A model generated the notes under the pieces. It had not been told where the DNA came from and made no database searches. It saw only the letters and a program-made list of their open reading frames with translations. From Ianthella basta (lineage: Eukaryota > Porifera > Demospongiae > Verongiida > Ianthellidae), in contig OZ025869.1 of assembly GCA_964019415.1 (NCBI GenBank), positions 5,280,882-5,344,881 on the forward strand: 64,000 nucleotides of DNA, given 5' to 3'. The stretch's first letter is position 1; the number at the start of each line of letters is the position of its first letter. The translations under genes and the position numbers were made by a program. Of the stretch, positions 47,339-63,684 are shown piece by piece.

Positions 47339-47539
47339 TGTAGTGGATAACTGACGTCACCACGCACAACAGCATGCGAGTGGCGTCACGTCCTCACTAC
47401 CACCACGTGGCACGACGGGAGAGACAGCAGATTTTAGGGACTGTTAGTGAACTGCCACTAGGGCACTCTTTTAGGTTTGTATGTGCATGGTTTAGTAGTA
47501 ATGGATCATTGTCAACACGACTCCTCATCCTCCGCTACA
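47339..47539 (+). repeat. 5' LTR
   Basis: 201 bp, TG...CA ends. Compared with the 3' LTR it has about 14 extra bases near position 25 (cgcacaacagcatg) and a few substitutions. Confidence 0.93.
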
Positions 47540-48629
47540 TTGGTGACCCGGATGCGATCATCGACCATGTGACCTGCGACCTACCTCTCAAGAGTCCCTA
47601 TCGCAACCAGTTACTGACGCGGAACTCCCTTTTTCAAGCTGAACATCTGCAGGCCACGGACACTGCCTTGCCTCTGTTGGCCACGGCAACGGACGCTACT
47701 TCGCCTCCACGGTTTACAGGTACAGCTCAGCCTTCCGACCTCCTCCCCAACTGCCCCCATTGTCCATCTGCCAGCTCGGCCTATCATCGCCCTACCTGGC
47801 TAACAACAGCCTTCAACCGGCCTGACCATTCTCTACTCGGCCTGTACCCCTTGTCCACCTGCCCACTTGGTCCCCATCAGCCCCTCGCCAGCCCATCTGG
47901 TCTTTTAACGCCTCCCCAGTGGCCCACCTTTTGCCTCATTGGTCCACTTGCCCACCCATTGGTCCTTGCTGCCCCAGCTTGGCCTACGCTTGGCCCCCTC
48001 ACGACCTCAAGTTGCACACCCCCGGCCTTCGCATGGTTCGTGACCCCTCTGAAATACCAAGGAAATACATCCCTCCTGGACGGTGGTCGCTTCAGAGCGC
48101 ACTCACCAGAACCTCACAGCCTCACCCTGGGTACAACTTGGTTTTCTCGGCCTCAGGCTGGCCCAGCCTTGCCGCTATCAGGACCATTCTGGCTTCCTCT
48201 GGCCTCAGCTCGGCTTCTCTTGACCTCACCCTGCTTTCCTCGGTCTCATCATGACCCTCAGCACGGCTCATCATGGCCTTCAGCCCGCTTTGTCATGACC
48301 TCAGCACAGCCTTTACAGTCCACGGTACTTCTGTGTCCTCCGGAGACCATGTTTATCCAGAAGGCCCAGGTATGGACTACATTCCAGTTTGCCTTGGCCC
48401 CGGTATCACCACTCACGGCACACCCTCAAGACCACAGGCCCTGGTCCTTGCAACCCTAGGAGGACACATCCTATGGACCACAGACCCACCTTAGCACGAC
48501 ATCACCTTAGCCCCCTAGCACTTTCACGTCTACACCCCTAATTTTCCAATGGGCACCTCCCCCTGCACTCCCATTTTCCCTGCTCCTTCGTTCCAGCATC
48601 GCTCATCTTGTTCACTGGTGGGGGAGTAA

Positions 48630-48816
48630 TGTAGTGAATAACTGACGTCACCATGAGTGGCGTCACGCCCTCACTACCACTGCGTGGCACGACGGGAGAG
48701 ACAGCAGATTTTAGGGACTGTTAGTGAACTGCCACTAGGGCACTCTTTTAGGTTTGTATGTGCATGGTTTAGTAGTAATGGATCATTGTCAACACGATTC
48801 CTCATCCTGTGCTACA
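48630..48816 (+). repeat. 3' LTR
   Basis: 187 bp, TG...CA ends, near-identical to the 5' LTR. The small divergence implies a fairly recent insertion. Confidence 0.93.
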
Positions 48817-48944
48817 GATAAGCTTTAATAAAGATCACTACCCTCATGATGACACCATGATGGCTAGAGCACTTTAGGGTTTCAGTTTATTAAAACATTC
48901 CAAACCCAGTGTCAATTACAAGCAGTCAAACATTCACAATTGGG

Positions 48945-49550
48945 ACAGGTGGGTTACAGGTGGGGGGGACTGGTGGGGGGACATAGGGGGCACAAATGGG
49001 GGACATGTGGGGGGAATAGAATGGGGGGACAGAAGGGACAAGTAGGGGAGGAGGGCAGGTGGAGGGACGGGTTGAGGGACATGTGGGTGGAATAGTATGT
49101 GGGGACAAGTGGGGATATGTGGTGGGACGCATGTGAAATGGATGGGGCAACAGCAGGGACAGGTGGGGGAGGGGTGGGGTACAGGTGGGGGGCAGGGGAA
49201 CAGTGGGAGAGAGGTATGGGTTACGAGTGGGAAACAGGTGGAGGACGTTGGGGAACAAGCGGAGGATGTGGGTGGGGCACAAGTGGAGAATGAGTGGGGG
49301 ACAAGTGGAAAATGAGTGGGGGGATAGGTAGGACAGGAGAAGGGACAATGGGGACAGCTTGGGAGACAGGTGAGTCGAATGGATGGGGCAACACAAGGGA
49401 CAGGTGGGGACCATAGGAACAGATGGAGGGCTGGGTGGGGTACAGGTTAGGGGGGGACAGGTGAGTGAAATGGAATTGGGGGACAGAAGGGACAGGTTAG
49501 GGGAGGGTGGGGACAGTTAGAGGGGACAAGGGGAAAGGTAGGGGAAGGAG
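48945..49550. repeat. G-rich minisatellite, copy B block I
   Basis: Counterpart of 2410-3375, shorter by several hundred bases. The three-fold 48-bp array of copy A is reduced to about one unit here. Confidence 0.9.
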
Positions 49551-50107
49551 ACATGTCAGGGGATAGTGCATGTGGGACATGTCCACTGTGTTTACAAATC
49601 TGTGGACCTTGGAATTTTGTCACATTTCTGTGGGTTACTATGGTTATGCATGTCATTGTGTGTGATGTGTGTGTGACTCAAGACCCCAGTGTGTGTACAT
49701 AACTTGAAAAATTATATCCGGCATAAAATTTACAATAGCTTCTCAGGGTATTTGAGCTAGGCTGGCCTAGAAGTGATCAAAGAATCCACAATAAGTAGTT
49801 AGTAGTGAGCAGGAAGATCTAGATCTGGATTTACTGGCTGCACTTGAGCAGTGTGAACTGATGACGTCAGCAGACATTGTGTAATCATTGTGCCTAAGTG
49901 GCAATGTCATGAGAACGTCCTGTAATGCCTGGCTGGAGACATAAAATAGGGATACACCAACAAAACAACTTACTAGTCTTTGAGAGGATTTCTTTGGGTG
50001 CTCAAGCTTGGAATGCTTAGTAAAGGGAATTCTCTAGCATTTCCACAAGGAATTAAGCTTCATGTTTCTTTGCCAAGTTACAGGGCCCTGACAGTTTCAA
50101 CACTCTT

Positions 50108-51082
50108 AGGGGGAAATGGGGAAAGGTGGTTGGGGCAGGTGGGGGGACATCTAGGGGGATGGGTGGAGGGGCATGAGAGACAGGTGGGGGATAGCAGAGA
50201 CAGGTTGGGGGGCAGGTGGAGGACAGGTGGAGGGACAGGCAGGGGGGACTGGAGAACAGTTGGGGGGATAGGGAAAAGATGGTTGAGACAAGTGGGGAGA
50301 GATAGGGGGAGAGGTGGGTGAACAGGAAGGACAGGTGGATGGATGGGTGAGGGGGGCAGGTAGGTTGGATGGATAGGAGGACAGAAGGAGCAGAAGGAAC
50401 AGAAGGGACAGGTGGGAGATGGGTGGGGGTCAATTGGGGAGACAAGGAATGATGGTTGGGACAAATGGGGGGACACATAGGGGGACAGCTGGGGGGACTG
50501 GTAGGACGTGGGGGGACAGGAAGGACAGGTGGATGGATGGGTGGGATGAATAAAGGGGACAGAAGGGACAGGTGGGGGGATGGGTGGGGGACAACTGTGT
50601 AGGGGGAGACTGGGAAAGATGGTTTGGATAAATGGGGGGCAGATAGGGGGATGTGGGGGGGGACAGGTGGATAGGTGGGGGATAGGTGGAGGAAAGGTGG
50701 GGTGGGTGGGGAATAGGTGAGGAACAATGGGAGGGTGAGGGACAGATGGGTGGGACAGATGGGTGCGACAGATAGGGGGACAGGTGGGGAGACTGGTGGA
50801 CGGAGTGGATGGGGGACCAGAAGGGAAAGGTGGTTGGGACAGACAGGGCAACAAGTGGGACAGGTGGGGGGCAGGGGGACAGGTGAGAGATGGTGGGTGA
50901 CAGGCAGAGGGACGGGTGTGGTATGGGGGCTGGGGTAAAGGTAGAGTGGACTGGATGGGTGGGACAGACATGACAGGTGGGGGGGGATGTGTAGGGGGAC
51001 AGGTGGGACAGGAGGGGGGACGGGTGGGGTATGGGGGGCAGGGGGAAGGTTAGGGAGATAGGTGGGGGGGGGGGGGGCAGGT
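50108..51082. repeat. G-rich minisatellite, copy B block II
   Basis: Counterpart of 3925-4675, longer by roughly 200 bp. It ends in a G-run at 51066-51077. The minus-strand frame of 363 codons is a reading of the repeat. Confidence 0.9.
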
Positions 51083-51184
51083 GTAAGACAGTTGGGGCAG
51101 ACAAATGCCTCCAACTGTGGCTCCTTCATTCTGGAAGCATACAAGAGTATATTGATTTAGCATGCATGGGTTGCTGATTAAGCT

Positions 51185-51260
51185 GTGTGTGTGTGTGTGT
51201 GCGTGTGTGTGCGTGCGTGCGTGTGTGCGTGCGTGCGTGTGTGCGTGCGTGTGTGTGTGA
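51185..51260. repeat. (TG)n/(TGCG)n microsatellite
   Basis: Copy B counterpart of 4864-4960, with many GTGCG steps. Confidence 0.9.
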
Positions 51261-51492
51261 CATCATCCATCAAAAGGGCTACTGAGGACAATGGAGTTGT
51301 AAGAGGTAGTGAATTTTGTACCTGAATGACACCAAGCTTGCACTTGATATGCTGAGCAAATGGGTACAGCAATGGACTCGAACTTTGGAGACAATTGGAA
51401 GTTGATATGGACAACCCAACAGAGGTGCAAACTTTGGCCATGAATGGGGAGGAGCCCGAATGGTTGATGGGTGGAGGAGGTAATCATCATAC

Positions 51493-53055
51493 TCAATGGC
51501 CTCCCGCTACCACATGCCATGCAACAGACACTGAGAGCAAAATGTTCTTTAGTGCCTTCATGGTTAGAAGCAATGTTTGCAATCTGGCTACTGCCCCCAG
51601 ATCCACGCCCCTGTCCGGTGTTTCTGCTGGGCTAAACCCCTTACGTGCTGGGCAACGTTTGGCTAGGTGGGCTGTGGACCCACAAGTATAACACTTGGGA
51701 GAATTGCTTTGGCTACTCTTGGAAACTAATTTGGAATCCTTTGCCCCTCCCTGTTTGGGCTGTGACTGTGCTGATTGAAGAGAGTTAGAAACTGAACTTG
51801 GACTAGGGGTAACTGTAGTTCGTGAATCGCACCCAGACAGATCCCGCATTTTGGCTTCTTCAAACCTTGCCTTTGCAAAGAGTTGATCAAAACCACCTTC
51901 ACTCCCAGCCACTTTAGCTTTTATGTCAGCTCGCAACCCTGATACAAACTGGTTAGCTAGGACAGACTGTCCCATCCCCACCACCTCTAGGGTACCCTGT
52001 TGTGCCCAGGGATAGGCTTTGTAGAATAGGCTACGGAGATCTTGCGCAAAGTCATCTACTGACTCCGTGAGTCCCTGTCTACGGTCATGGAAGAGGCTAG
52101 TCTGTACTACCTGAATCCTCACAGGAGTAAACCTCTTGCCCAACTCAGTAGTAAGGCTGTGATAGTTCATGCACTGCTGTGGGGTGCAAGAGCGAAAAAA
52201 TGCATATGCCTGTCCCCTAAGCCGTGTCACCAGGTTCATTAGCTTAGTTTGATCATCCCAATGACAGACAGTGGCCACCATCTCAAATTGTTCTATCCAG
52301 TCCTGAAAGGTTTCTCCCTCACCATCACAGTTCTCCCCATTAAACTTGGTGAGTGGTGGCAATTGCTGAGCTAACAATGCAGCAGACACCCAGCTCCCTG
52401 ACTCAGCCCCAGGCGACACCCCGACATGCGGCAGAGACATTCCCCCAACCGCTCTCACCTCTGGGTTTGTTTCCGGCTGGTACAGCTGGGTTATAGGGTT
52501 ACCAGTGGGCTCCTCCTCTGGTTCACCTCGTGGCGACGCTGCAGCAACTCCTACACCTCTTTGTAGACCCTTGAGCTGCTCTACCAGACGTTCTTCCCGT
52601 GCTTCACATTTCTCGCGCTCTCGAGCACACGCGCGGTGACACTCCAGCTCTGCAGTACTCCGCAGTCGCTCGAATTCCTTCTCAAGTTGTGTGTACTTGT
52701 CTTCCCACTCTCGGGCACTCGCACTCTGCCGGTCCAGCTGTTGGCGAAGGTCAGTAACGTCAGCTCTGCTGTACTCCCCTCCTTCCACAGTGCCTCTAGT
52801 CTGTGCATCACGAAGGAGCTGCTCGTATAGCTGCTTCATTTGTTCGAGTCCTGCTTCTAGCCACTCATTGTCCTCACAACAGCGGGCTAGTTCCGCCTCT
52901 GTGTCCAGCAACGTGGCGTGCTCCACGTGCTCCTCCCTAAGCCTTGTGTTCTGGACTGCCAACCTCTCCTTCTCGAGTAAGGCGCACTCCAGCTGCAGCT
53001 TCAGGGCTTCCATGGTTGACATGGTCTTTCCCGGATAGGCCTCCAAATGTAACAT
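51493..53055 (-). CDS. LTR-retrotransposon Gag protein (3'-truncated element)
   Basis: From ATG 53055 the frame is open for about 520 codons. The first 140 residues are a charged coiled coil (LLEKERLAVQNTRLREEHVE and similar heptads). A retrotransposon capsid domain follows (FQDWIEQFEMVATVCHWDDQ; LRGQAYAFFRSCTPQQCMNY; LFHDRRQGLTESVDDFAQDL). A CCHC zinc knuckle C-x2-C-x4-H-x4-C (CYTCGSTAHLAKRC) lies near 51650-51695. Gag would package element RNA. The last 17 or so residues come from the flanking duplicated DNA, since the element ends near 51546, so the pol gene is missing. The uninterrupted frame suggests youth. Confidence 0.9.
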   Translation of the reverse strand: MLHLEAYPGKTMSTMEALKLQLECALLEKERLAVQNTRLREEHVEHATLLDTEAELARCCEDNEWLEAGLEQMKQLYEQLLRDAQTRGTVEGGEYSRADVTDLRQQLDRQSASAREWEDKYTQLEKEFERLRSTAELECHRACAREREKCEAREERLVEQLKGLQRGVGVAAASPRGEPEEEPTGNPITQLYQPETNPEVRAVGGMSLPHVGVSPGAESGSWVSAALLAQQLPPLTKFNGENCDGEGETFQDWIEQFEMVATVCHWDDQTKLMNLVTRLRGQAYAFFRSCTPQQCMNYHSLTTELGKRFTPVRIQVVQTSLFHDRRQGLTESVDDFAQDLRSLFYKAYPWAQQGTLEVVGMGQSVLANQFVSGLRADIKAKVAGSEGGFDQLFAKARFEEAKMRDLSGCDSRTTVTPSPSSVSNSLQSAQSQPKQGGAKDSKLVSKSSQSNSPKCYTCGSTAHLAKRCPARKGFSPAETPDRGVDLGAVARLQTLLLTMKALKNILLSVSVAWHVVAGGH

Positions 53056-53285
53056 CGCTCTTTCTCGTCCGGGCTTCTCTTTGAGATGGTCAACCAATTG
53101 AACAGTGCACAGGAATGATTATCCACCAAGATCAAGCACAAGCAGGACTGCATACACAACTCCACAGCGTCCTTAAGTACACACAGAGACACAGACAAGT
53201 TTACTAGCACATAGTAGACAATATAATGTTACAGGACACAAACAGGGACAGAACTCCTATCAGGTCTGGAAAGTTTCATGTTACA
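51546..53285 (-). mobile_element. Truncated LTR retrotransposon carrying gag
   Basis: Inserted in copy B only. On its own strand it starts TGTAACATGAAACTTTCC (53285), the likely 5' LTR. The LTR runs to about 53098 and is followed by a TTGGTTGACC primer-binding-like site and gag. No pol and no 3' LTR are present, so the 3' side is truncated at 51546 and no target duplication can be checked. Confidence 0.75.
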
Positions 53286-54234
53286 CATACACACATACAC
53301 CATACACACAACTATACATACATACCAAATGAACACACTACTCCCTTGACACTATCTATTCAACTCCCCAAGTCATGAACAGTTTTAAGTAGTGCCATGC
53401 ATCCCACAGCATGTACGCAGTCGCCATTTTTATAATGACTCATTTCCGTTATTTTAGTACTGTCGCTTTAATAAGCATGATGCTTTGCCCCTGTGTTTCT
53501 GTGTGTGTGCGTGTGTGCGTGGTGCAGAGTGCATGCAAGTGTGTGTACATGCTAAGTTTTAGTTGTCAAGTCTTCTTATCCTTGTTAGTATGCATGTAGC
53601 ATGTGTCTTGCTAGAAGGCATTCACTCAGGTATGATATATGTATACCCATATCACTTAAACTTGGATCTGCGAGTTCAGGTCATAGCCCACTTCCTCGTC
53701 ATATATACAGTGGAAGTTACAATATAAACCAATATAAACCAGCGGGGGAATGTGGCAGCGGTGCTCGGGACTGCTGAGAGAGACAGAGAACGGGATTCCT
53801 TCTGGGATTAACCTATTGCATGTGGATGTTCAATGACTTGTCATTCTTGTACTAAACAGTGTTTAATGCCCAATCTGTTTTGCCATTTACCTGATGTCAC
53901 AGTTGTTGTTATAGTTATTTAACAGTGAAAGAGGACTTGTGAGCACGATGAAGCAAGCAGTTCTAAGAGACTGGAACAAAGTGGAACAAACTTGGCCCAT
54001 TCATAACGGGTGAGTGAGAGGTGTAGGCCCATGGCTAGGAGGAGACTACTCAGATCACCGTTGGTGTTCAGATCTAGAAAATGGTCAACACAAAGCACTC
54101 AAGATTCCCCACCAGTACAGGAAAAGACACTCTGAATTTATATGAACATGAGGGGGACATGTTAGGGCTGCCTAGATATGAGAATGAAATTAATTTTCCC
54201 ATAGGTGTGATGTGGTTATGCAGCATGCCCCCAT

Positions 54235-54576
54235 GTGTATGTAATAGAAACGCCACACAGATGCCACAATGGGAAATGTCTAGTGCAGAAGTGCTACCCA
54301 TCATTGATAGCAAATCTGGTTGGTAATCCAGCATATCAGAGATTGGTTGTTCTTGAGCTGGCGAAGACCATTCAGCAAGAGATCAAAGCCTATACCTCGG
54401 CCAAATATCGGGAGACAAATTGCAAAGCAGTAGCAGCATTGAGATGGCAGGAGTTACTGAATGACCGCACACGATATGCCCCTGTGCTGATGAGTATTCT
54501 TAATGGTATAGTTAAGAAGCCCTGCAAATCAACACCTTTTGTTTGCATGCTGGCTAGTATGGTGATGAAGAGATGA
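54235..54576 (+). CDS. Unassigned ORF, possibly mobile-element derived
   Basis: 113 codons, the later part reading AYQRLVVLELAKTIQQEIKA, then YTSAKYRETNCKAVAALRWQ and ELLNDRTRYAPVLMSILNGI. The helical pattern with RW..LL......AP.L...L resembles element-encoded proteins repeated in sponge and cnidarian genomes, but I cannot name it. It is in the copy B core with no counterpart in copy A. Confidence 0.35.
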   Translation: MYVIETPHRCHNGKCLVQKCYPSLIANLVGNPAYQRLVVLELAKTIQQEIKAYTSAKYRETNCKAVAALRWQELLNDRTRYAPVLMSILNGIVKKPCKSTPFVCMLASMVMKR

Positions 54577-54775
54577 AGCAGCACCAAGTCACTGTTGCAA
54601 CAGGCTGTCTCTGTCTTTTGGAAGTAATTTGGACTCGGAATCCCCCAACATTGTGCACATTATAATTTCTAGTTGTACGGTGTATATTCCTTGATATGGG
54701 GCGGGGGTGGGGGCAGAGTAAAATGCTATGTTTTGTGTAATGTGTATTTGGTGGCAAATCACTGTCCTGTTGCAG

Positions 54776-55095
54776 ACATTCTCAGAGTTATTGACCACAA
54801 ACTGGACTCCACCTGGCAGGAGTTTGGCACCTTCCTGCAAGTCGAATACTTCACTATGAACCCCACTGACCTTGAACAAAGATGCAGACTTTGCTTCTGT
54901 ATGCTGCACCTGGTTGGTTGCTGGTTGACCCATCGAAAAGGGCCAGGGGACCTCCCTCACACATGGGAGACTGTGGTGGAGGCAGTTAAGGAAGTAGGGT
55001 TCAGGAAACTAGCAGAAGTGGCAGAGATGCATGGAGTGTCCCCGCCACCCCCTCCCCCCCCCCACACACACACAGCAAGGGCCATTACTAGTTGA
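54776..55095 (+). CDS. Death-domain exon
   Basis: Acceptor CTGTTGCAG opens ILRVIDHKLDSTWQEFGTFL, then QVEYFTMNPTDLEQRCRLCF, CMLHLVGCWLTHRKGPGDLP and HTWETVVEAVKEVGFRKLAE. The W..FG..L.V......C...L...WL......LP.TW.TVV.AVK..G...LA pattern is a Death domain, a six-helix adaptor used in apoptosis and innate signalling. After the domain the frame passes into proline codons and a stop at 55093. Preceding exons of the host gene were not identified. It lies 2.4 kb beyond the stop of channel gene 2 and converges with it. Confidence 0.75.
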
Positions 55096-55995
55096 GCTAG
55101 CTGTTACGTTTAAAGTGTTACCTGGTGTGTTGATGTTAGTGCCCTCATTTCTCACCTCCTCCCTGTGTGTCATAGGCTGCAGACATACCCACTCAAGTTA
55201 GCCAAGACCACACCCCCACATGACTGACCATGCCCATCTGCACTCCCACACCACTGAGCCTGTCACTTGCACTGCTTCCATTGAGGGAGTTCCCTTTCTG
55301 GAGCAGTTTAACTGTCAGTCTCCTTATGTAAGTGAAGTGTATTGCACAGGGCAGGTGTGTATGCATGTGTGTGTGGGGGGAGGGTCGCAAGTAGACTGTC
55401 AGCATTTATAAAGAAAGTATTGGGGTGAGTGTTTGGACCATCCTGTCACAGTACTTAGATAGTGGAGCAGTTGACTTTCACTTGGGTGTGTAGCACAGCA
55501 AACTATCGTGGGACCACCTGTGCCAAGGAGCAAGTGTTGCTGAGCAGAAGCCTCATCTTCGTAAAACTTAGCTTCAACTGATGCTTAATACGAGTTTGGT
55601 ATAAGTCTTCACTCCTTGTTTTTAGGATGTATGGCTCGATTAGAGGATAGGTTTGTATGATTTGGTGGTGTTGTTCATATTGTATTAATTATTATTCTAT
55701 TCTTCATAGTTCATGCTGTGTGTATTGCCCTGTGTTTTATTATTTGTAATTATTATAACACACAAAAATATTATTCTATTGGAAAATGGCCACAATGTGA
55801 ACAGCGGCCATGTTTGAGTACATTTTAGTCCAGCTGCTTCCATTTAGCTAACACTAGGAATAACTAGTAAATTGAATCAATCTTATTTGTTGTATGTGTG
55901 CATTAGTGCATTCCATTCACTCCCATTCATTAGCTGTAGTGTAATTTTTCTTGGATGCTTATGTCATGTCACTTCTTGTGTGTGTGTCCTCATAG

Positions 55996-56085
55996 GTCAA
56001 GAAGTTACTGTCACAGTTTCTGGTTTTACGAATGGGAACTGTGAGGTTTGTCAATGCCGTGTTGCTGTGTGCATGTGTTTGTGCT
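55996..56085 (+). CDS. Weak cysteine-rich candidate exon
   Basis: After CCTCATAG the frame reads QEVTVTVSGFTNGNCEVCQC then RVAVCMC. The NC-x2-C-x-C-x3-V-C spacing recalls part of a von Willebrand C module, but evidence is thin and no donor is clear. Confidence 0.2.
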
Positions 56086-56675
56086 TGTCTATGTAGTTTG
56101 TGCATGTTAATGCTTGCCATCATGCATCCTTACATGTGTGTCATGTGTGAATGTTCCATATGCATGTACTGTCAGTATTTGTTGAAATATTCGCTGTGTC
56201 AATATTATTCTTGTGAGTGCCTCAATCCATGAAAGTTTGTACAAGAATGGAATAGCCTGTCATGCAAATGGACTGTTGCAGATGCTGCAGCTAAGCCATT
56301 TCTATATAGTAAAAGCAACAGCAACTCTATAGACAGTGAAGCCCATACTGTTGCCATGTGTTTGACTTGAGAAGAGCAGTCAACTGATCTGTGGTCCGTT
56401 TACAATGCAAGGGTTTTGCCATAGCTGTAGAGCGTTGCCTACTCCTTTGTATGTAGTGTCCACAGCTAACAAATATGCTCAACTTTGTAGCATTCTTGCC
56501 ATGTGTACAAACTTATTGTGCCATCCCTATAGCTTTCTACCATGTACATACTGTAGAAGATTTTGTTCTCTGGGTTTCTGTACACCATGTACATGTGCAC
56601 ACACTGTAGCATGCATAAGGGGTAGTTATGAGTTACGTTTTACGTAAGATGAACGAATTGGTTGTAACTGTGTTG

Positions 56676-57060
56676 AGTCTAATGAAAGTCACGACTCGAA
56701 AGAAATGTTGGAAAGAAAGGGAAAATTGGCACTGAAAATTGGTTGATAAGTGGCAGCCCTCCCGCTCAGGTTAGTGGAACCATGTCATCATTCTGTACTG
56801 ACTTGTTGTACGCAGGTTCTATGTGGCAGCAGTTAGTGGCACACCTGCAAAGGTTAGTCGAACCATTCATCGTTCGGAACTAGCCTATAAGGAGAGAGAG
56901 GGCAAGTTGTTTCAGCCTGGTTGTTTGGCTTGGGCTGCTGAAACCTGGCATTAGGGCGTAAGTTGTCCTGGGTTCAGCTGCCAGCTGGTGCCAATTTTCC
57001 CTTTCCTTCCAACATTTCTGCCAAGTCGTAACTTTCATTAGACTCAATAGGAGTTATGTG
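56676..57060. repeat. Inverted repeat in copy B
   Basis: gagtctaatgaaagtcacga (about 56676) with gggaaaattggcac is inverted at about 56990-57055 (gtgccaattttccctttcc...ctttcattagactc). The arms are about 60 bp. Copy A keeps only the right arm (7110-7175). Confidence 0.7.
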
Positions 57061-57445
57061 GCTTCTGTTCACAGCTGCTGCCTGCCATTACATTGTGTGG
57101 TATGCATGCAAGTGGATATGCTGATACCAGGCATTATATGCCATAGTCATCAAACTTCACGTTGTAAGCCATAAACTAGGCATATAAGAGCATCTACGTA
57201 TACAATGTGACAGCTACAGTGCAAAGACATTCAGTCTGCAAACTGCAGCTGCTGACTACAGAGCTACTCAATTAGCTAGTGCTGCACAGCTAGCCTATAT
57301 AGTTCCTTAGCAATACTAGTTTCTACTCAAAAGCTATGTAGTATGTACTAGTACTAATGATGTAAACTAGTCAATGCTACCGATCAAATATGGTTGCTTC
57401 TTACTACACTAATGCTCCAATCTGTTTACTTGACCCTTGTGTACT

Positions 57446-63416
<5,971 letters not shown>

Positions 63417-63684
63417 CTAGTAAAGTAGTGATAGCCAAAGCTGCATCATTCAATTGCAATGACATAAAATTACAATCCACTTGGCCATGCATTACTCTAG
63501 TACTGTACAAGCTTGCAAGGATTCGGTGCAGGCCATATCCCAATAAATTAACCCATTATAACAACAACTGTTAACCCTTTACCCACGGATTTAAACTATG
63601 CATGGTACTCGCAGTGGTGGAAATAAATGATGGCCCATTGGAATAAAATTCCTTCCATCGTTTTGGCCGTTTCTGACAATTTAT

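Larger units (their letters stand above)
47339..48816 (+). mobile_element. Compact LTR retrotransposon (TRIM-like)
   Basis: Two LTRs beginning TGTAGTG and ending GCTACA bracket about 1.09 kb. The target duplication is GATA (47335-47338 and 48817-48820), and copy A lacks the insert. A primer-binding site (TTGGTGACCCGGATG) follows the 5' LTR, and a purine tract (GGTGGGGGAGTAA) precedes the 3' LTR. No protease, reverse transcriptase or integrase is encoded, so movement would need another element's enzymes. A 361-codon proline/leucine-rich frame (47374-48459) crosses from the LTR into the interior, of doubtful meaning. Confidence 0.93.

Noticed and set aside
47374..48459. 361-codon frame as a host protein
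   Set aside because: It begins inside the LTR and lies wholly within the LTR element. The composition is low-complexity Pro/Leu/Ser without a domain.
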